Positions 35,501 to 47,740 of a DNA stretch of 64,000 nt are shown here, piece after piece. The position numbers were made by a program, and so were the translations under genes. Positions within the stretch are counted from its first letter, which is position 1. Each line of letters opens with the position of its first letter. The notes beneath the pieces are model-generated. The model made no database searches and was not told the origin of the DNA. It worked only from the letters and a program-made list of their open reading frames with translations. The DNA comes from Gigaspora margarita (Eukaryota; Glomeromycota; Glomeromycetes; Diversisporales; Gigasporaceae), in the NCBI GenBank assembly GCA_009809945.1, contig WTPW01000201.1:92607-156606 (forward strand). Direction: 5' to 3'.

Positions 35501-37142
35501 ATGACAAAGTTTTTGGAAAAACTTTCTAATGATTGCCTTGAACTTTTTGATGATAAAGATGATTTTAATGTAATCATTAATGTTGGAAAATCACCAAATA
35601 CTAAAATATTTCAAGCCCACTCTAATATTTTAAGATATAGATCTTTGTATTTTCGTAATGAATTATTAAACATTAACAAAGATAAAAATAACATTAAAAC
35701 GATTAATTTAACACATGTTCCTATACAACAATTTGAAATAATTATTAAGTAAGTGAGTTACTGTATTTTGATGAGTCAGTAAATTAGACCTTTATTTAAA
35801 TATTTAATATATTACGAATAAGTAAGTTGTCGTATTTTGAATTTAGGAGTTTAAATATAAAGGTTTAATAAGTTATTAAAGATAATGACTATTTGGTTTA
35901 TATATTATATTTGATAGAGCTAATTTAATATTATTAATAACTTAATAAAGGTATATTTACGGAGGAGTGATTTCGTTGGAAAAAGATCAAGGAGCATCAT
36001 TTATCTTTGAACTCATCCTTGTTGCATCCGAATTTCTTCTTGATGAATTAGTGAAACACCTTGAAACGCAATTAATTAATGAAAATGCACATTGGTTGCG
36101 TTTAAATTTTACACGTATTTATCATAAAAGTTTTCAAAATGAAAAGCTTCAAGAATTACAAAAATGGAGCAATGACATTGTAGCAAAGTATCCTGATAAG
36201 CTTTTTGAATCAGAAGACTTTACCTCTCTCCCAGAAAATGCTCTAATTTCTCTCATTAAAAGAGATGATTTACAGACGGATGAAGGGAAAATTTGGGAAC
36301 ACGTTATCAAATGGGGAATTGCTCAAAACGTGGGTTTACAATCCTATCCTAAAGATTGGTCTCATGAAAACTTTCTGGCTTTAAAGACAACTTTACAAAA
36401 TTGTTTACCTTTAATTCGTTATTTCCAAATTTCAAATGATGATATTATTGACAAAGTGAAACCATATAAAAATATTCTTGAAGAAAATCTTTGGGATGAT
36501 ATCCTCATAAGACTTATTACTCCAAATAGACAAATATCATCAATAATTCTTCCACCCCGTAAAATTTTAACAAAAACATTGCCATCTAGAGGAATCGAAC
36601 CATTTCCTTCAAAAGTTATCAATGAAGATCATGCAGCAGAAATTGCGTCATGGATTGATAAGAAAACTGAAACATATTCTGTAATGAATAATCCATATAA
36701 ATTTAAACTGCTGCTTCGTGGAACAAGAGATGGTTTTACTGCTCAATCGTTTTGGAATTTATGTGATAAGCAAGCAAACACTATTGTGGTAATGAAGGTT
36801 AATGGCACTGATGAAATTCTTGGTGGATATAATCCAATTCAATGGGTTAAATTAAGTGGTAATTATGTAAATTGCAATGATAGCTTTATTTTTTCCTTGA
36901 AAAATGGGAATGTTCAGTCCTCTATTTTAAGTCGCGTAAAAACTCCACAATGTGCAATTATTTGTAATTCTGGCTATGGACCAATTTTTGGTAGTAATGA
37001 TCTTCTTATGGGAAATAATTCTAATCAAAATAATCAATGCTCTTGTCATAATAATTCACACGAAAAAGCAATCAGAAGCCAAAGTGGTAATTCTTATTTT
37101 TGTGTAGAAGAATATGAAATATTTCAAATTCAGAAAGAATAG
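35501..37142 (+). CDS. BTB-BACK-TLDc protein
   Basis: Exon 1 is 35501-35748 and exon 2 is 35951-37142, joined through a GTAAGT donor and an AAAG acceptor with matching phase, giving 479 residues. The BTB/POZ fold covers about 18-95 (DDFNVIINVGK, FQAHSNILRYRSLYFRNEL, then KYIYGGVISL across the junction). A BACK-like helical region follows (about 110-220, with SLPENALISLIKRDDLQTDE, a characteristic block). The TLDc domain occupies about 300-479, including FKLLLRGTRDGFTAQSFWNLCD, TIVVMKVNGTDEILGGYNP and a C-terminal YEIFQIQ. BTB-BACK modules usually bind Cullin-3 as substrate adaptors, and TLDc domains are linked to oxidative-stress responses and V-ATPase. Such fusions are strongly expanded in arbuscular mycorrhizal fungi. 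The partner is unknown. Confidence 0.9.
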
Positions 37143-38982
37143 ATGCCTAACAAGAAGTCTATTCAGCAAGTATAAGATGCTTCTAGTCTTAACTGTATAT
37201 CCCGTTATATGTTACTTTCAAATTTCCGTTACTTAAATGGAATTAACGCATATGGTTTAAAAATTTTAAATAAAGTATAATGGTATTCTTTATCGATTAT
37301 AAATTTTTTATCTCTAGATAAACAATAAACAATATATATATATATATATATATATAGAAAAAATCAATAAATAAAAAATTGAGAATTTACTTTTTTATTG
37401 TGACTTAATGAATTTTACAAGTATCCTGGAAAGTGCAAGAATATTGTTTTACATGAAGAGATTTTTACATTTTTTACCATAATGATTGCTTCGAATTTTG
37501 GACTAGATATTATTCGTGAGAGTTTGTAGTAACACGCCGATTTAACTTTAATAGTTACTGGGTGATCCTTTATTTTTCTTAAGTAAAATCAAAGGGAACT
37601 TCTCTATCTGTATCTTTATTTATTACATTTGAAACCTTGTACTTATAAACATTCAAATTTAATATACTATACGTTGACGTGTTAACGAAAGATTATTTTT
37701 AAGCTCAACACGTTTATGTGCTATCTCAAACTTTTGAATTTAATAATATTATTTGCGACAAAGGGATCGATCTTTGTAAAAAGCTTGCACTAACAAGGTT
37801 TCACCTTGAAATTAACTAGCATTTAATACATTATGCAAAAATGGAAATGAAAGGTATTATACAAATTTTGAGGGAGTGTAAAACTAATAGGGAAATTTCG
37901 AAGTGTGTCTTATTAGTCGAAAAACTTTCTGAATGTCAACATTTTGTAAAGATAAACTTGTTTCTATTCAATTTGATGTGTACAACTTCCATTTTATTTT
38001 ATTTATTTTCTTTTTTATCAGAAATCTAATCTTCACAAGGCTATCTAATTTTAATTTAAAGATATTAATATCTCATCGATATTTAAAACATTTTATAAAA
38101 GAGCGAGACAACGATTATATTTTAGGCAATCTTTTGTATATGTTTTTATTTTTGATATCGATTTTTTAACTGAAAATTTCTTCAAACTTTTAAAGTTAGA
38201 GAAGTGTAAAAAAACAAAACATTTGAAATCAAAAGTCAAACAAACAACGAAGGTCGTTAAATTTTTCTTTTTTCCCTATCAGCTATTAATTTACGTATAT
38301 ATGTTACATCTTGATCATTATAGGTATAGTAAATTAATACAGTACGGTAGTATAAGTTAGTACGTACGGAAATTAAAAGAAGAAAAGAAAAATTATACTC
38401 AGGCGCGCGAATATATATTTAATTCAAATATTTGACTTTATTTATGATTGATTTTATGATTATTTCAATATTTTTTTTTTCTTTATGGTAACACTTCAAC
38501 ATTTTATTCGATTGTTGTAAATAAGGATAATACATCCGACGTCGAAGAATTTGAAGTAAACATATATAAATTTATTTTAAAATGATAAATAAACAATAAA
38601 TATGAGCTTGTTACATAAAAATTTATTCATTATCAGGAATTAGAAAGGGTAACCTTATTTTAAAATTATTTTTTTAAAAATCTAATTTATATACAATTTT
38701 TTTTTATTCGAAACAATACGTAAATCCACTAATGCTAATATACACAAAAGAAATAGTTTTTAAGATACAATTGAAGCAGCAGAAATAGAATCAGTGTCTA
38801 ATGATGAAAAACATATCCATAGCACAAAATAATTAGAGTTGGGCAAACTATATATCCAGTGCTTTTTTACTGGACATTGGATATTGGGCATTTCCAAATT
38901 GCCCAGTATATGTAAATAGTATACTGTATTATTAATCAAATTATGTTATAGCATAATTATTATTATTAATTTAGCATTTATC
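37143..38982. other. Intergenic, low complexity in part
   Basis: An (AT)n tract lies near 37333-37357. A CCAGTGCTTTTTTACTGG palindrome near 38858-38875 sits among GGGCAA/TTGCCC words. Frames at 37841-38169 are unsupported. Confidence 0.4.
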
Positions 38983-39081
38983 TTAGATTAGTCTATAGAT
39001 GCTTGACGCAACTGATAAGTGCGTCACCATATGTTTTAAGGGTCACGTGAGAAGTTGCGTCAGGCATCATTAGATTAGTCT
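38983..39081. mobile_element. 75-bp palindromic insert between 12-bp direct repeats
   Basis: TTAGATTAGTCT occurs at 38983-38994 and again at 39070-39081. The DNA between has inverted ends GATGCTTGACGCAACT / AGTTGCGTCAGGCATC. It looks like a very small insertion with its target duplication, but the class is unclear. Confidence 0.5.
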
Positions 39082-40012
39082 CTTGTATAACTTATTTAAT
39101 ACGAATATAATTTATAGATCATTGTATAAAGAATCTTGAATTCACATTTCTAGACAAAATTAATTAGATTTGTTCATAAAAAGTGCCAGAATTTTCTTGG
39201 TATAGGTAATCTTTGGGACCACAATAATTTGAAAAGAGTATTAATTTTTTTGTTCAAAATTTTAAAAAATTTTAAATATAATTTTTAACTTATTGTCCGA
39301 TGTCTAATTTTCTTAATTCATTGCTTTTACTAGACAGTATGACCACTAGAAACTGGACAGATTTACGATTGTCAGTTGCCCAGTTTCCTAACCTTGAAAA
39401 TGCAATAAAGTAATTTATGGTTAGATACTGAATCGAAAATTTGCCCTGTTAGAATTCAAAATAATCTAGAACTAATAAATAATTAGTGACTTTAAATTTT
39501 TTTGTACATTCAACTCTGTTATATTTAACTGATTATTTGACAGGAAATTCGTTATCACTTATAAAATTATTAAGGTTGATATAAATCGATGAAATTTTAT
39601 AATGAAATAACATTGCTATTGAAAAAAATTTTAAGGATCAGAATTCAGTAGAAATCTTGTTGAAAATGAGCCAGTTATACTGTATTTGGTTATTTTATTG
39701 GTTGAATTGATTCGTCAAGGATTTCACCAATCATCGTCGATCGCTGAAGTCTTCGTCATATCTGATATGAATGACCCGTGAAACATTATGCCAATACAAA
39801 AATAGTATCATAATCTCTATATCCCGTCGATCTTAATCTAAAATGACATTAACCGTGGTTTGATTCGGAAAACAATATTAATATAAAAATATAAAGTTTG
39901 TACAACTTTCATCTTGTGCACATATCTTCATTTATAAGTAACAATTTAATTTGTACACTCGCAAACTTTTTATATATTAATTTACGTGTATTATGGTCAT
40001 TTGGGTGTTAAA
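39082..40012. other. Upstream region of the kinase-LRR gene
   Basis: AT-rich, no gene. TTTATATATTAA near 39968 lies about 40 bp before the chosen ATG and could serve as a TATA element. Confidence 0.4.
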
Positions 40013-43000
40013 ATGGAATCAAATAGAGAAGGGAAATCTCTAAGTATATTTTCTAATAGAGATATTACTGAGAATGAAGAAGCGTTGAAATTCTATTTAA
40101 ATTCTACTAAAGATGTAAATTCTGATATAATGAACGACATTGGATGGTGTTACGAATACGGAATAGGCATTTCCAAAGATGAGAAAAAGGCATATGAATG
40201 GTATTTTAAGGCTGCTATGGAAAACAGTTTTTGTGGACAAAATAATCTTGGATGGTGTTTTGAAAAAGGCATAGGTTTTGTCAAAGATGAAAGGAAAGCA
40301 TTTGAATGGTACTTTAAATCTGCAAAAGGTGGAAATTCCAGTGGTCAAAATAATCTTGGTCGTTGCTATGAAATTGGAATAGGCGTTGATAAAGACGAAA
40401 AGAAAGCATTCGAATGGTATTTAAAATCCGCAAATTGTGATAATCCTAGTGGACAATATAATCTTGGTATGTGTTATAAGAATGGTACTGGAACATCTCC
40501 AAATGAAAGAAAAGCTATTGAATGGCTACAAAAGGCGAGAAGTAATGACGATAAATGTCTAGATGGAAATGAAATCGATCCTAATGTGGATGGTTTTTTA
40601 AAAGAGATTATGCTTAAAAACTCGTTACCATGGATTCCATTTAATGAACTAAAAAATATTCAAAATGTTTACACAGATGTGGTTATAATTGTAAATTCGG
40701 CTGAATGGACATATCCGCATAAATCAGGTGTAAGAATAAGAAAGGTTAGATTAGATTTATTGACTGGATTTGCCGATGCTGATAGTCATGAAATACTTTT
40801 GAATGAGGTAAAGATTGATAACTTAGTGTTTTGTACATACTTACACTTTCTATAATACCATACTAATAATAATATACTTTAAAGTTAAACGCATATTGCA
40901 TTATTGGGAGCAAGAGGCCTACATTTCTTCAATGTTATGGAGTATCAAGGGATGAAACTACAGGTCACTATATAGTAGTTATACAAGATGGACTAGTGAA
41001 TTCTTTAGAGCGCAATCTTACCTCCGTTGCAAAGATGGGGTGGGATGAAAAATTAAATTTATTATTATATATAGCTCGTGACCTTCAACTAATTCATTCA
41101 TGTAACATTATTAATTGCGGTTTATATAAGAAGGCGATATTACAAAATAATCTAACTACCGCATATATAGCGCTCTCCTCATTGCTTTTATCTGTCGATA
41201 AAGCATTAACAACGAAACCTAAATTGATTGGAAGCATATTTTATATTGCACCCGAAGTTTTAAATTATGGTTTATTCACTAAAGCATCAGATATTTATTC
41301 ATTTGGGATAATTATGTGGGAAATTTCTTCAGGAAAGTCAATATTTGATTATTATCGAGAATATTATGAACATGGTATTGAAAGTATACAAATTAATTTT
41401 GATGTTTGTAATGGAATACGACCAAATATAAATGAAAATATAGTACAATCTTATTCGGATCTAATGAATCGATGTTGGGACAATGACCCCCAAAAAAGAC
41501 CATCAGCATCAAAAATCTATAAGATTCTCATTAACTGGAAAAATAATATGCCAAAATTTTATGAATTTGAATCAGTTAATTATGATGAATCTGATGAGGA
41601 ATTATATGATTGTAAACCATATGATATTCAAGATGTTGATCAAGATTACGAACTTTTATCCTTCAATCAACAAAAATCTGTAAATTCATATTCAACTACA
41701 TCATCTATGGATAGTAACATTCAAAATGAAAATTCTGTACCAAAGGAATGGCTTGAAAATGCTATTTTCGAAAGGCATATTAATTATATCGAATATGATA
41801 AATTTACAGACCCTATTGAGATCGGCATTGGAGGTTTTGGAAAGGTTTTTAAATGCGAGTGGAAAGACATTGAATTAACGGTTGCTCTTAAATGCCTTAA
41901 AGTTGATACAAGCATAGATGAAAAAACTATTGAAGATTTTATTAATGAGGTAAACAATTGTTGTGTTTAAACTTTAATGGCATCTTACAACAGTATAATA
42001 AATTCTTATAATTAATATAATTAGCTTAAATTATTGCGAAGCGTTTCTTGTCATCCAAACGTTATTTCATTCTATGGCGTAACGAAAGGTAAACAAGTAA
42101 TTTATAATTTTTGAAGGTATACAATGATAATTATGTTAACCAAAAATATTTGTCAAATTGAATATATAGATAGCAACGGATATTATGATATGGTTTTACA
42201 ATATGCTGACGATGGAACTTTGCGAGATTACCTAATGACAAATTTTACGAAATTACAATGGAAAGATAAACTATATATTGCCAAGGAAATAGCATTCGGG
42301 CTTTTATTTTTACATGATAATAATATTATTCATAGAGATCTGGTAAATATATTATTATGTATATTTAAATGGATTTTATGTTTATAATTTATTAATACGT
42401 ATTTTTAATTATATTTTAATAATTTAGCATTCGAATAACATCTTAATTCATCAAAAACAACCAAAGATTACGGATTTTGGACTAGCAAGGCAGATGAATG
42501 AAATATCTATGACTTCAAACTCAGCCGCTCATGGAATGCCTGCATATATTGAACCTAAATGCTTTATCGATCCAAGATATAAACGTGATAAAAGATCTGA
42601 CGTCTATAGCTTTGGAGTAATCCTCTGGGAAATTTCAAGCGGAAGACCTCCGTTTCAAGACTTTATATCAGTATATTCACTTGCTGTTCACATATTCAAC
42701 GGGAATAAAGAAGAACCTGTAGAAGGTACACCATTTCAATATATTGAACTTTACAAAAAATGTTGGGATAGCGAACCTGACAATCGCCCAGAAACAAGAA
42801 TAATTCTCAATACTTTAAAACAAATTACTCCTAATGAAACTACGAGTAAACTCCATCTTATTGAGACACCAGCTCAAAATAGTGAAGTTCTTAAGAATTT
42901 AAGAAAAAAAGCACATGAATTTTTTGAGCAAGGCAAATTTTTAAAAGCATTAGAACTTTTTGAGGAAATACTCAGAAACAGTCAGCATAGTTCTGAAGAC

Positions 43001-45834
43001 CACGAAAATGCTTCCACCTGGGATCTATCTCACAAGTGTAGGTTTGAAAATTTCGACGAGTTATTAACGGCACTTCGCAAGAACATTATTCTGATTTCAC
43101 TGAATCTTAGTTCAAATTTTCTTGGACCATTCGGAGGAAAAGCATTATCAGAAGCACTTTGCAATAACACCAAGCTGACTACTTTAATTCTTAAAGATAA
43201 TAATCTTGGCTCAAAAGGGGGAAAAATGATATCAGATGCACTTTGCAAGAACACCACACTGACTTCTTTGAATCTTGACTCAAATGAACTCGGATCAGAA
43301 GGGGGAAAAATATTAGCAAGTGCTCTTCGCACGAACTCCACGTTGAAAGATTTGAATCTTACTAACAACAATCTTGAATCAGAAGGAGGGAAAGCATTGG
43401 CAGGTGCACTTTGTGCAAACACCACATTGTCTTCTTTAAATCTTGAAAGTAATAATCTTGGACCAGAAGGAGGAAAAGCGTTGGCAGATGCACTTTATAA
43501 TAACAGCTCATTGACATTTTTGAATCTTCAATCTAATAATCTTGAATTAAATGGCGGATACGCATTAGTAGAAGCACTATGCAAAAATAATACGCTGAAA
43601 AATTTAGATCTTCGAGGCAATGATTTTAGAGGAAGGGAAGTATTCGTAGAAACATTAGTAGATGCACTTTGCAAGAATACCACATTAACTTTGAATTTTC
43701 GTTCAGATGGACTTGGATTAAAAGAAGGAAAAGTATTAGCAGATGTGCTTTGCAAGGTTTCCACGCTCACTTCTTTGGATCTATATGATAATAAACTTGG
43801 ATCAGAAGGAGTAAAAGCATTAGCGGATGCACTTTGCAATAACTCCACGCTGACTTCTTTGAATCTTCAAAAGAATGGACTTGGATCAGAAGGAGGAAAA
43901 GTATTGGCTGATGCACTTTGTAGGAACTTCACACTAACTTCTTTGGATCTTCAAAAGAATGAACTTGGATCAGATGGAGGAAAAGCATTGGCAGATGCAC
44001 TTTGTAAGAACTCCAACTGATTACTTTAAATCTTGAAAATAATAACCTTGGATCAGATGGAGGAAAAACATTAGCAGATGCACTTTGTAGTAACACTTCG
44101 TTGACTTCTTTGAATCTTCGATCCAATAAACTTGGATTTAACGGAGGATACGCAATTGTAGATGCACTTTGCAAAAATACCACACTAAAATATTTAGATC
44201 TTCGAGACAATAATCTTAGAGGAGGATATGCACTATTAGAAGCACTTTGCAAGAACACAAAGCTAAAAAATTTAAATATTAAAGGAGGTGAAACATTAGT
44301 AAATTCATCTTGCAAAAAGGTTACATTAACTTCTTTAGATCTTCGTTCGAATAGACTTGAGTCAAAAGATGGAAAAATATTAGCAGATGTGCTTTACAAG
44401 GTTACTACACTTACCTCTTTGGATCTTTATAATAATAACCTTGGATCGGAAGGAGGAAAAGTATTGGCAGATGCACTTTGCAAAAATTCTACGCTGACTT
44501 CTTTGAAACTTGAAAATAATAATCTTGGATCTGAAGGAGGAAAAGCATTGGCAGATGTACTTTGTAAGAACTCCACGCTGACTTCTTTGAAACTTGAAAA
44601 TAATAATCTTGGATCAGAAGGAGGAAAAGCATTAGCAATTGCACTTTGCAAGAACTTCACGTTGACTTCTTTGAATCTTGAAAATAATAATCTTGGATCA
44701 GAAGGAGGAAAATCATTAGCAGATGCACTTTGCAAGAACTCCACGCTGACTTTTTTGAATCTTGAAAATAATAATCTTGGATCAGAAGGAGGAAAAGCAT
44801 TAGCAAATACGCTTTGTAAGAACTCCACGCTGACTTCTTTAAATCTTGAATGTAATAATCTTTGGCCAGGAGAGGGAAAAGCATTAGCAAGTGCGCTTTG
44901 CAAGAACACTACACTGAAAGATTTGAATCTTAAATATAATGAACTTGGATCAGAAGGAGGAAAAGCATTAGCAAATGCACTTTGCAAAAATTCTACGCTG
45001 AAATATTTGAATCTTTACCATAATAAACTTGGATCTGAAGGAGGAAAAGCATTAGCAGATGCACTTTGCAAGAACTCCACGCTGACTTCTTTGAATATTG
45101 CATATAATAGTCTTGGATCGGAAGGAGGAATTGCATTAGCGGATGCACTTTGTAAGAACACCACCTTGACTTCTTTGAATCTTCGATTTAATAAGCTTGA
45201 ATTAAGTGGAGGAAACGCAATAGTAGGTGCACTTTGCAAGAACACCACCTTGACTTCTTTGGATCTTGGATATTTTATGTATGGATCAGAAGGAGGAGAA
45301 GCATTAGCAAATGTACTTTGCAAGAACTCCACATTGAAAGGTTTGGATTTTAGTTTGAATGAACTTGGATTAGAAGGAGGAAAAAAATTAGCAGATGCAC
45401 TTTGCAAGAACATCACACTGGAGTATTTGAATCTTAAATCTAATAAACTTGGATCAGAAGGAGGAAAAGCACTAGCAGATGTACTTTGCAAGAATTCCAC
45501 GCTAAAAGATTGGGATCTTAGTTCGAATGAACTTGGTTCAAAAGGAGGAAAAGCATTAGCAGATGCACTTTGCAAGAACTCCACGCTGAAAAATTTGAAT
45601 CTTAAATATAATAACCTTGGATCAGAGGGAGGAAAAGCTTTAGCAGATGCACTTTGCATAAACTCTACGCTGAAATATTTAAATCTTAAATATAATAATC
45701 TTGAATCAGTAGGGGGTAGAGCATTAGCAGATGCACTTTGTAGTAACACTTCGCTGACTTCTTTGGATATTCAAGAGAATAACATTTGCTTTAAATTAAA
45801 ATCAAATAACCCAAATATAAAAATTATACAATAA
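40013..45834 (+). CDS. Sel1 / pseudokinase / kinase / LRR protein with frame lesions
   Basis: Exons: 40013-40807, about 40915-41949, 42025-42088, 42170-42342, 42428-45834; about 1,820 residues if read through. Residues 38-175 form four Sel1 repeats. Kinase-like domain 1 (from about 207) keeps IAPEVL and SDIYSFGIIMWE but lacks a glycine loop, HRD and DFG, so it is a pseudokinase. An acidic, serine-rich linker of about 110 residues follows. Kinase 2 is complete: GIGGFGKVF, VALK, HRDL (end of exon 4), HSNN, DFG, SDVYSFGVILWE (TKL type). After a short TPR-like helix pair come about 32 RNI-type leucine-rich repeats of 28 residues. One base is missing near 44013-44016, which stops the frame at 44020 and restarts it in the next frame to 45834. 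The exon 2 start is also damaged. The ATG at 40013 is preferred over an upstream GTG. Probably a cytosolic signalling or receptor-like protein. Confidence 0.85.
43085..45765 (+). repeat. 84-bp tandem repeat array encoding LRRs
   Basis: About 32 units of 84 bp. A typical unit encodes GGKALADALCKNSTLTSLNL followed by an ENNNLGSE-like block. Units between about 44440 and 45700 are especially alike at DNA level, suggesting recent unit duplication or gene conversion. The regular codon pattern also keeps the antisense strand open, creating false minus-strand frames. Confidence 0.9.
44013..44016 (+). other. Frame lesion in the LRR region
   Basis: The unit reads CTCCAACTGATT where sister units read CTCCAC(A/G)CTGACT. 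One base is missing, producing the stop at 44020. The downstream frame then continues without a stop for 606 codons including the terminator. Confidence 0.8.
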
Positions 45835-47488
45835 AATAGAATAAATTGTAATAAACTAGAGTCAAATGGTGTAATAGTTACATTAACAGTTATAAATTTC
45901 GATGTAAAATTGTATATTTGTTAAATTTATAATATTGTGTAAATATATTTATTGAAAGAGAGAGAATAAACTGGGTTTAAATACAACAAATTTTAAATCT
46001 ATAAATTTATCGTAAATCGCGTATGCGCAATTTTATAATTTTCATGATTTAAATTATACCGGAGGGGGTTATCTGAATACTATAAGTTTGTTCCGAGGGT
46101 AAATTAGTCCTAAACCTTAGGTTTAAAATTGTAAACAATTGTGTTTAGCATTCAGTGCTAATATAGCAAAGCTACCTTTTTTTAAAAAAATTTTATGATT
46201 TAAATTTGTCGACCATTTACTTGTAATTCAAATAATTCATGTATATATTTAGGCTATCAGCAAAGAGGTTATGTTACTTCTACACTATAACAAAATTTTG
46301 ATCTGAAATAATATGGATTACAATATACAAATGATGATTTATAATGGCTTATCAATTTATAATTTCATTTTGTCATGCAAGCCATATAAAATACACATAT
46401 AGAATACATATATGTACAGTAGGTTTCGTATCAATTTTCTATTAATTGTGCCATTCGTAAGTTAAAAATAACATACCGTTGTTACCCCAGCTGATATGAC
46501 CCCTGTTATTATAGATCACGGGATTGCTGCGTCAGAACTGAGAATGTGCGAAGCGACATAAGTGGAATAAACAGCATAAATCAAAGCAATCAAAGCAACA
46601 GCGTGAATAATAGATCGAACATTTATGGCATAAATGCCACATATTTTTATTAATAGATATTTTCTTATATATATGGGCTACATTTTGTAGCCATGTTTGC
46701 CATGATATCTTATGATATTAAATAAGGCCCTATAAAAAAAAATCTCTTGGAATTGTTCGGAAAATTCTGAAATTATCCGATTTTTTGTTCAGAGAATCGA
46801 CTCGTTCTGAACATTTTAAAGGGTGTTTATTGGATGTATAACTTATGTTTTTATATGTTTTTATACATTTTTATGCGTTTTTTTTATGCGATAATTTTTA
46901 ATCAAATTTTTCTATTTTTACATCCCGTACAACCTGTTCGGAAAATCGACTCCATTCCGAACAATTCATGACAATTTTAGAACAAGCATTTTTGATAGGT
47001 ATTCGATTCTATAAATATATCACACTCCCTTTCGAATTACCAAATCACTATACCTAAACCCTCTCACTTGTCTAAATAACAGCACAGTTCCAAGTCTCTG
47101 TGCTCACGTGACTCCCTGTTATCAGTTGCTCCGTTAGCCTCGATTTTCGAGAGGTATTCGCAGGTTAACAAGCGTGTACCCCGGATATGATACATTCCAC
47201 GGGCAAAATTCAAAGTTAGTACTCGGGTACTACTGTATACTAAGTGATTTTTCATATGAAAAGCTTATTTACATAGGACATATCCGCCGGGTATTTTACA
47301 TTCAACAATATAGTTTTTTTAGGAGGGTACTTTGATGTGGGGATACTATGGTCCACGCTGTACGGTATGTCGTTTTAAAATCGGTATCTATTTACTGATC
47401 AATAAAAAAAAAAAGGCCAACTAAAAAAATGAACTAAAAAGTATTAAATAAAAAAAGGTGAAATAAAAAATAATAATAAATAAATGGT
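45835..47488. other. Intergenic with diverged repeat words
   Basis: 46749-46968 has GAATTGTTCGGAA at the left and its inverse near the right, with two GAATCGACTC/AAATCGACTC words inside; possibly an eroded element. GC-richer sequence at 47041-47350 shows no domain in any frame (the 47064-47255 minus-strand frame is unsupported). Confidence 0.35.
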
Positions 47489-47740
47489 TTAATATATTTG
47501 TAGCCATTGGTTACAATAAATTTTTTGTAACCAGGGTCCATAACTAAGCCCAGGTGTAATATAATTAGGGTTAGTATAATGTTAAAGTTAGGGTTAGAGT
47601 TAGGGTTAAAGTTAAGATTAATACAAAATCGCGAGAGAAACATTTTTGTTAGTAACACAACAGGGCTACCCTAGTAAAATTTTGAGTTATTACCAATTTT
47701 TAAAATGCGGTTACAGTAGCCATGGTTACAAATATATTAA
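47489..47740. mobile_element. MITE with TTAATATATTTGTAGCCATG-like ends and telomere-like core
   Basis: Inverted ends of about 24 bp (imperfect) enclose about 250 bp. The interior holds degenerate TTAGGG units (47575-47615) and a block shared with 22129-22195 in reverse. Confidence 0.6.

Noticed and set aside
39986-40012. Upstream start for the kinase-LRR gene
   Set aside because: The codon is GTG; the first ATG in frame is at 40013.
43030-45749. Several long minus-strand open frames opposite the LRR array
   Set aside because: They mirror the 84-bp periodic LRR codons; no family features, and the sense strand gives canonical LRRs.
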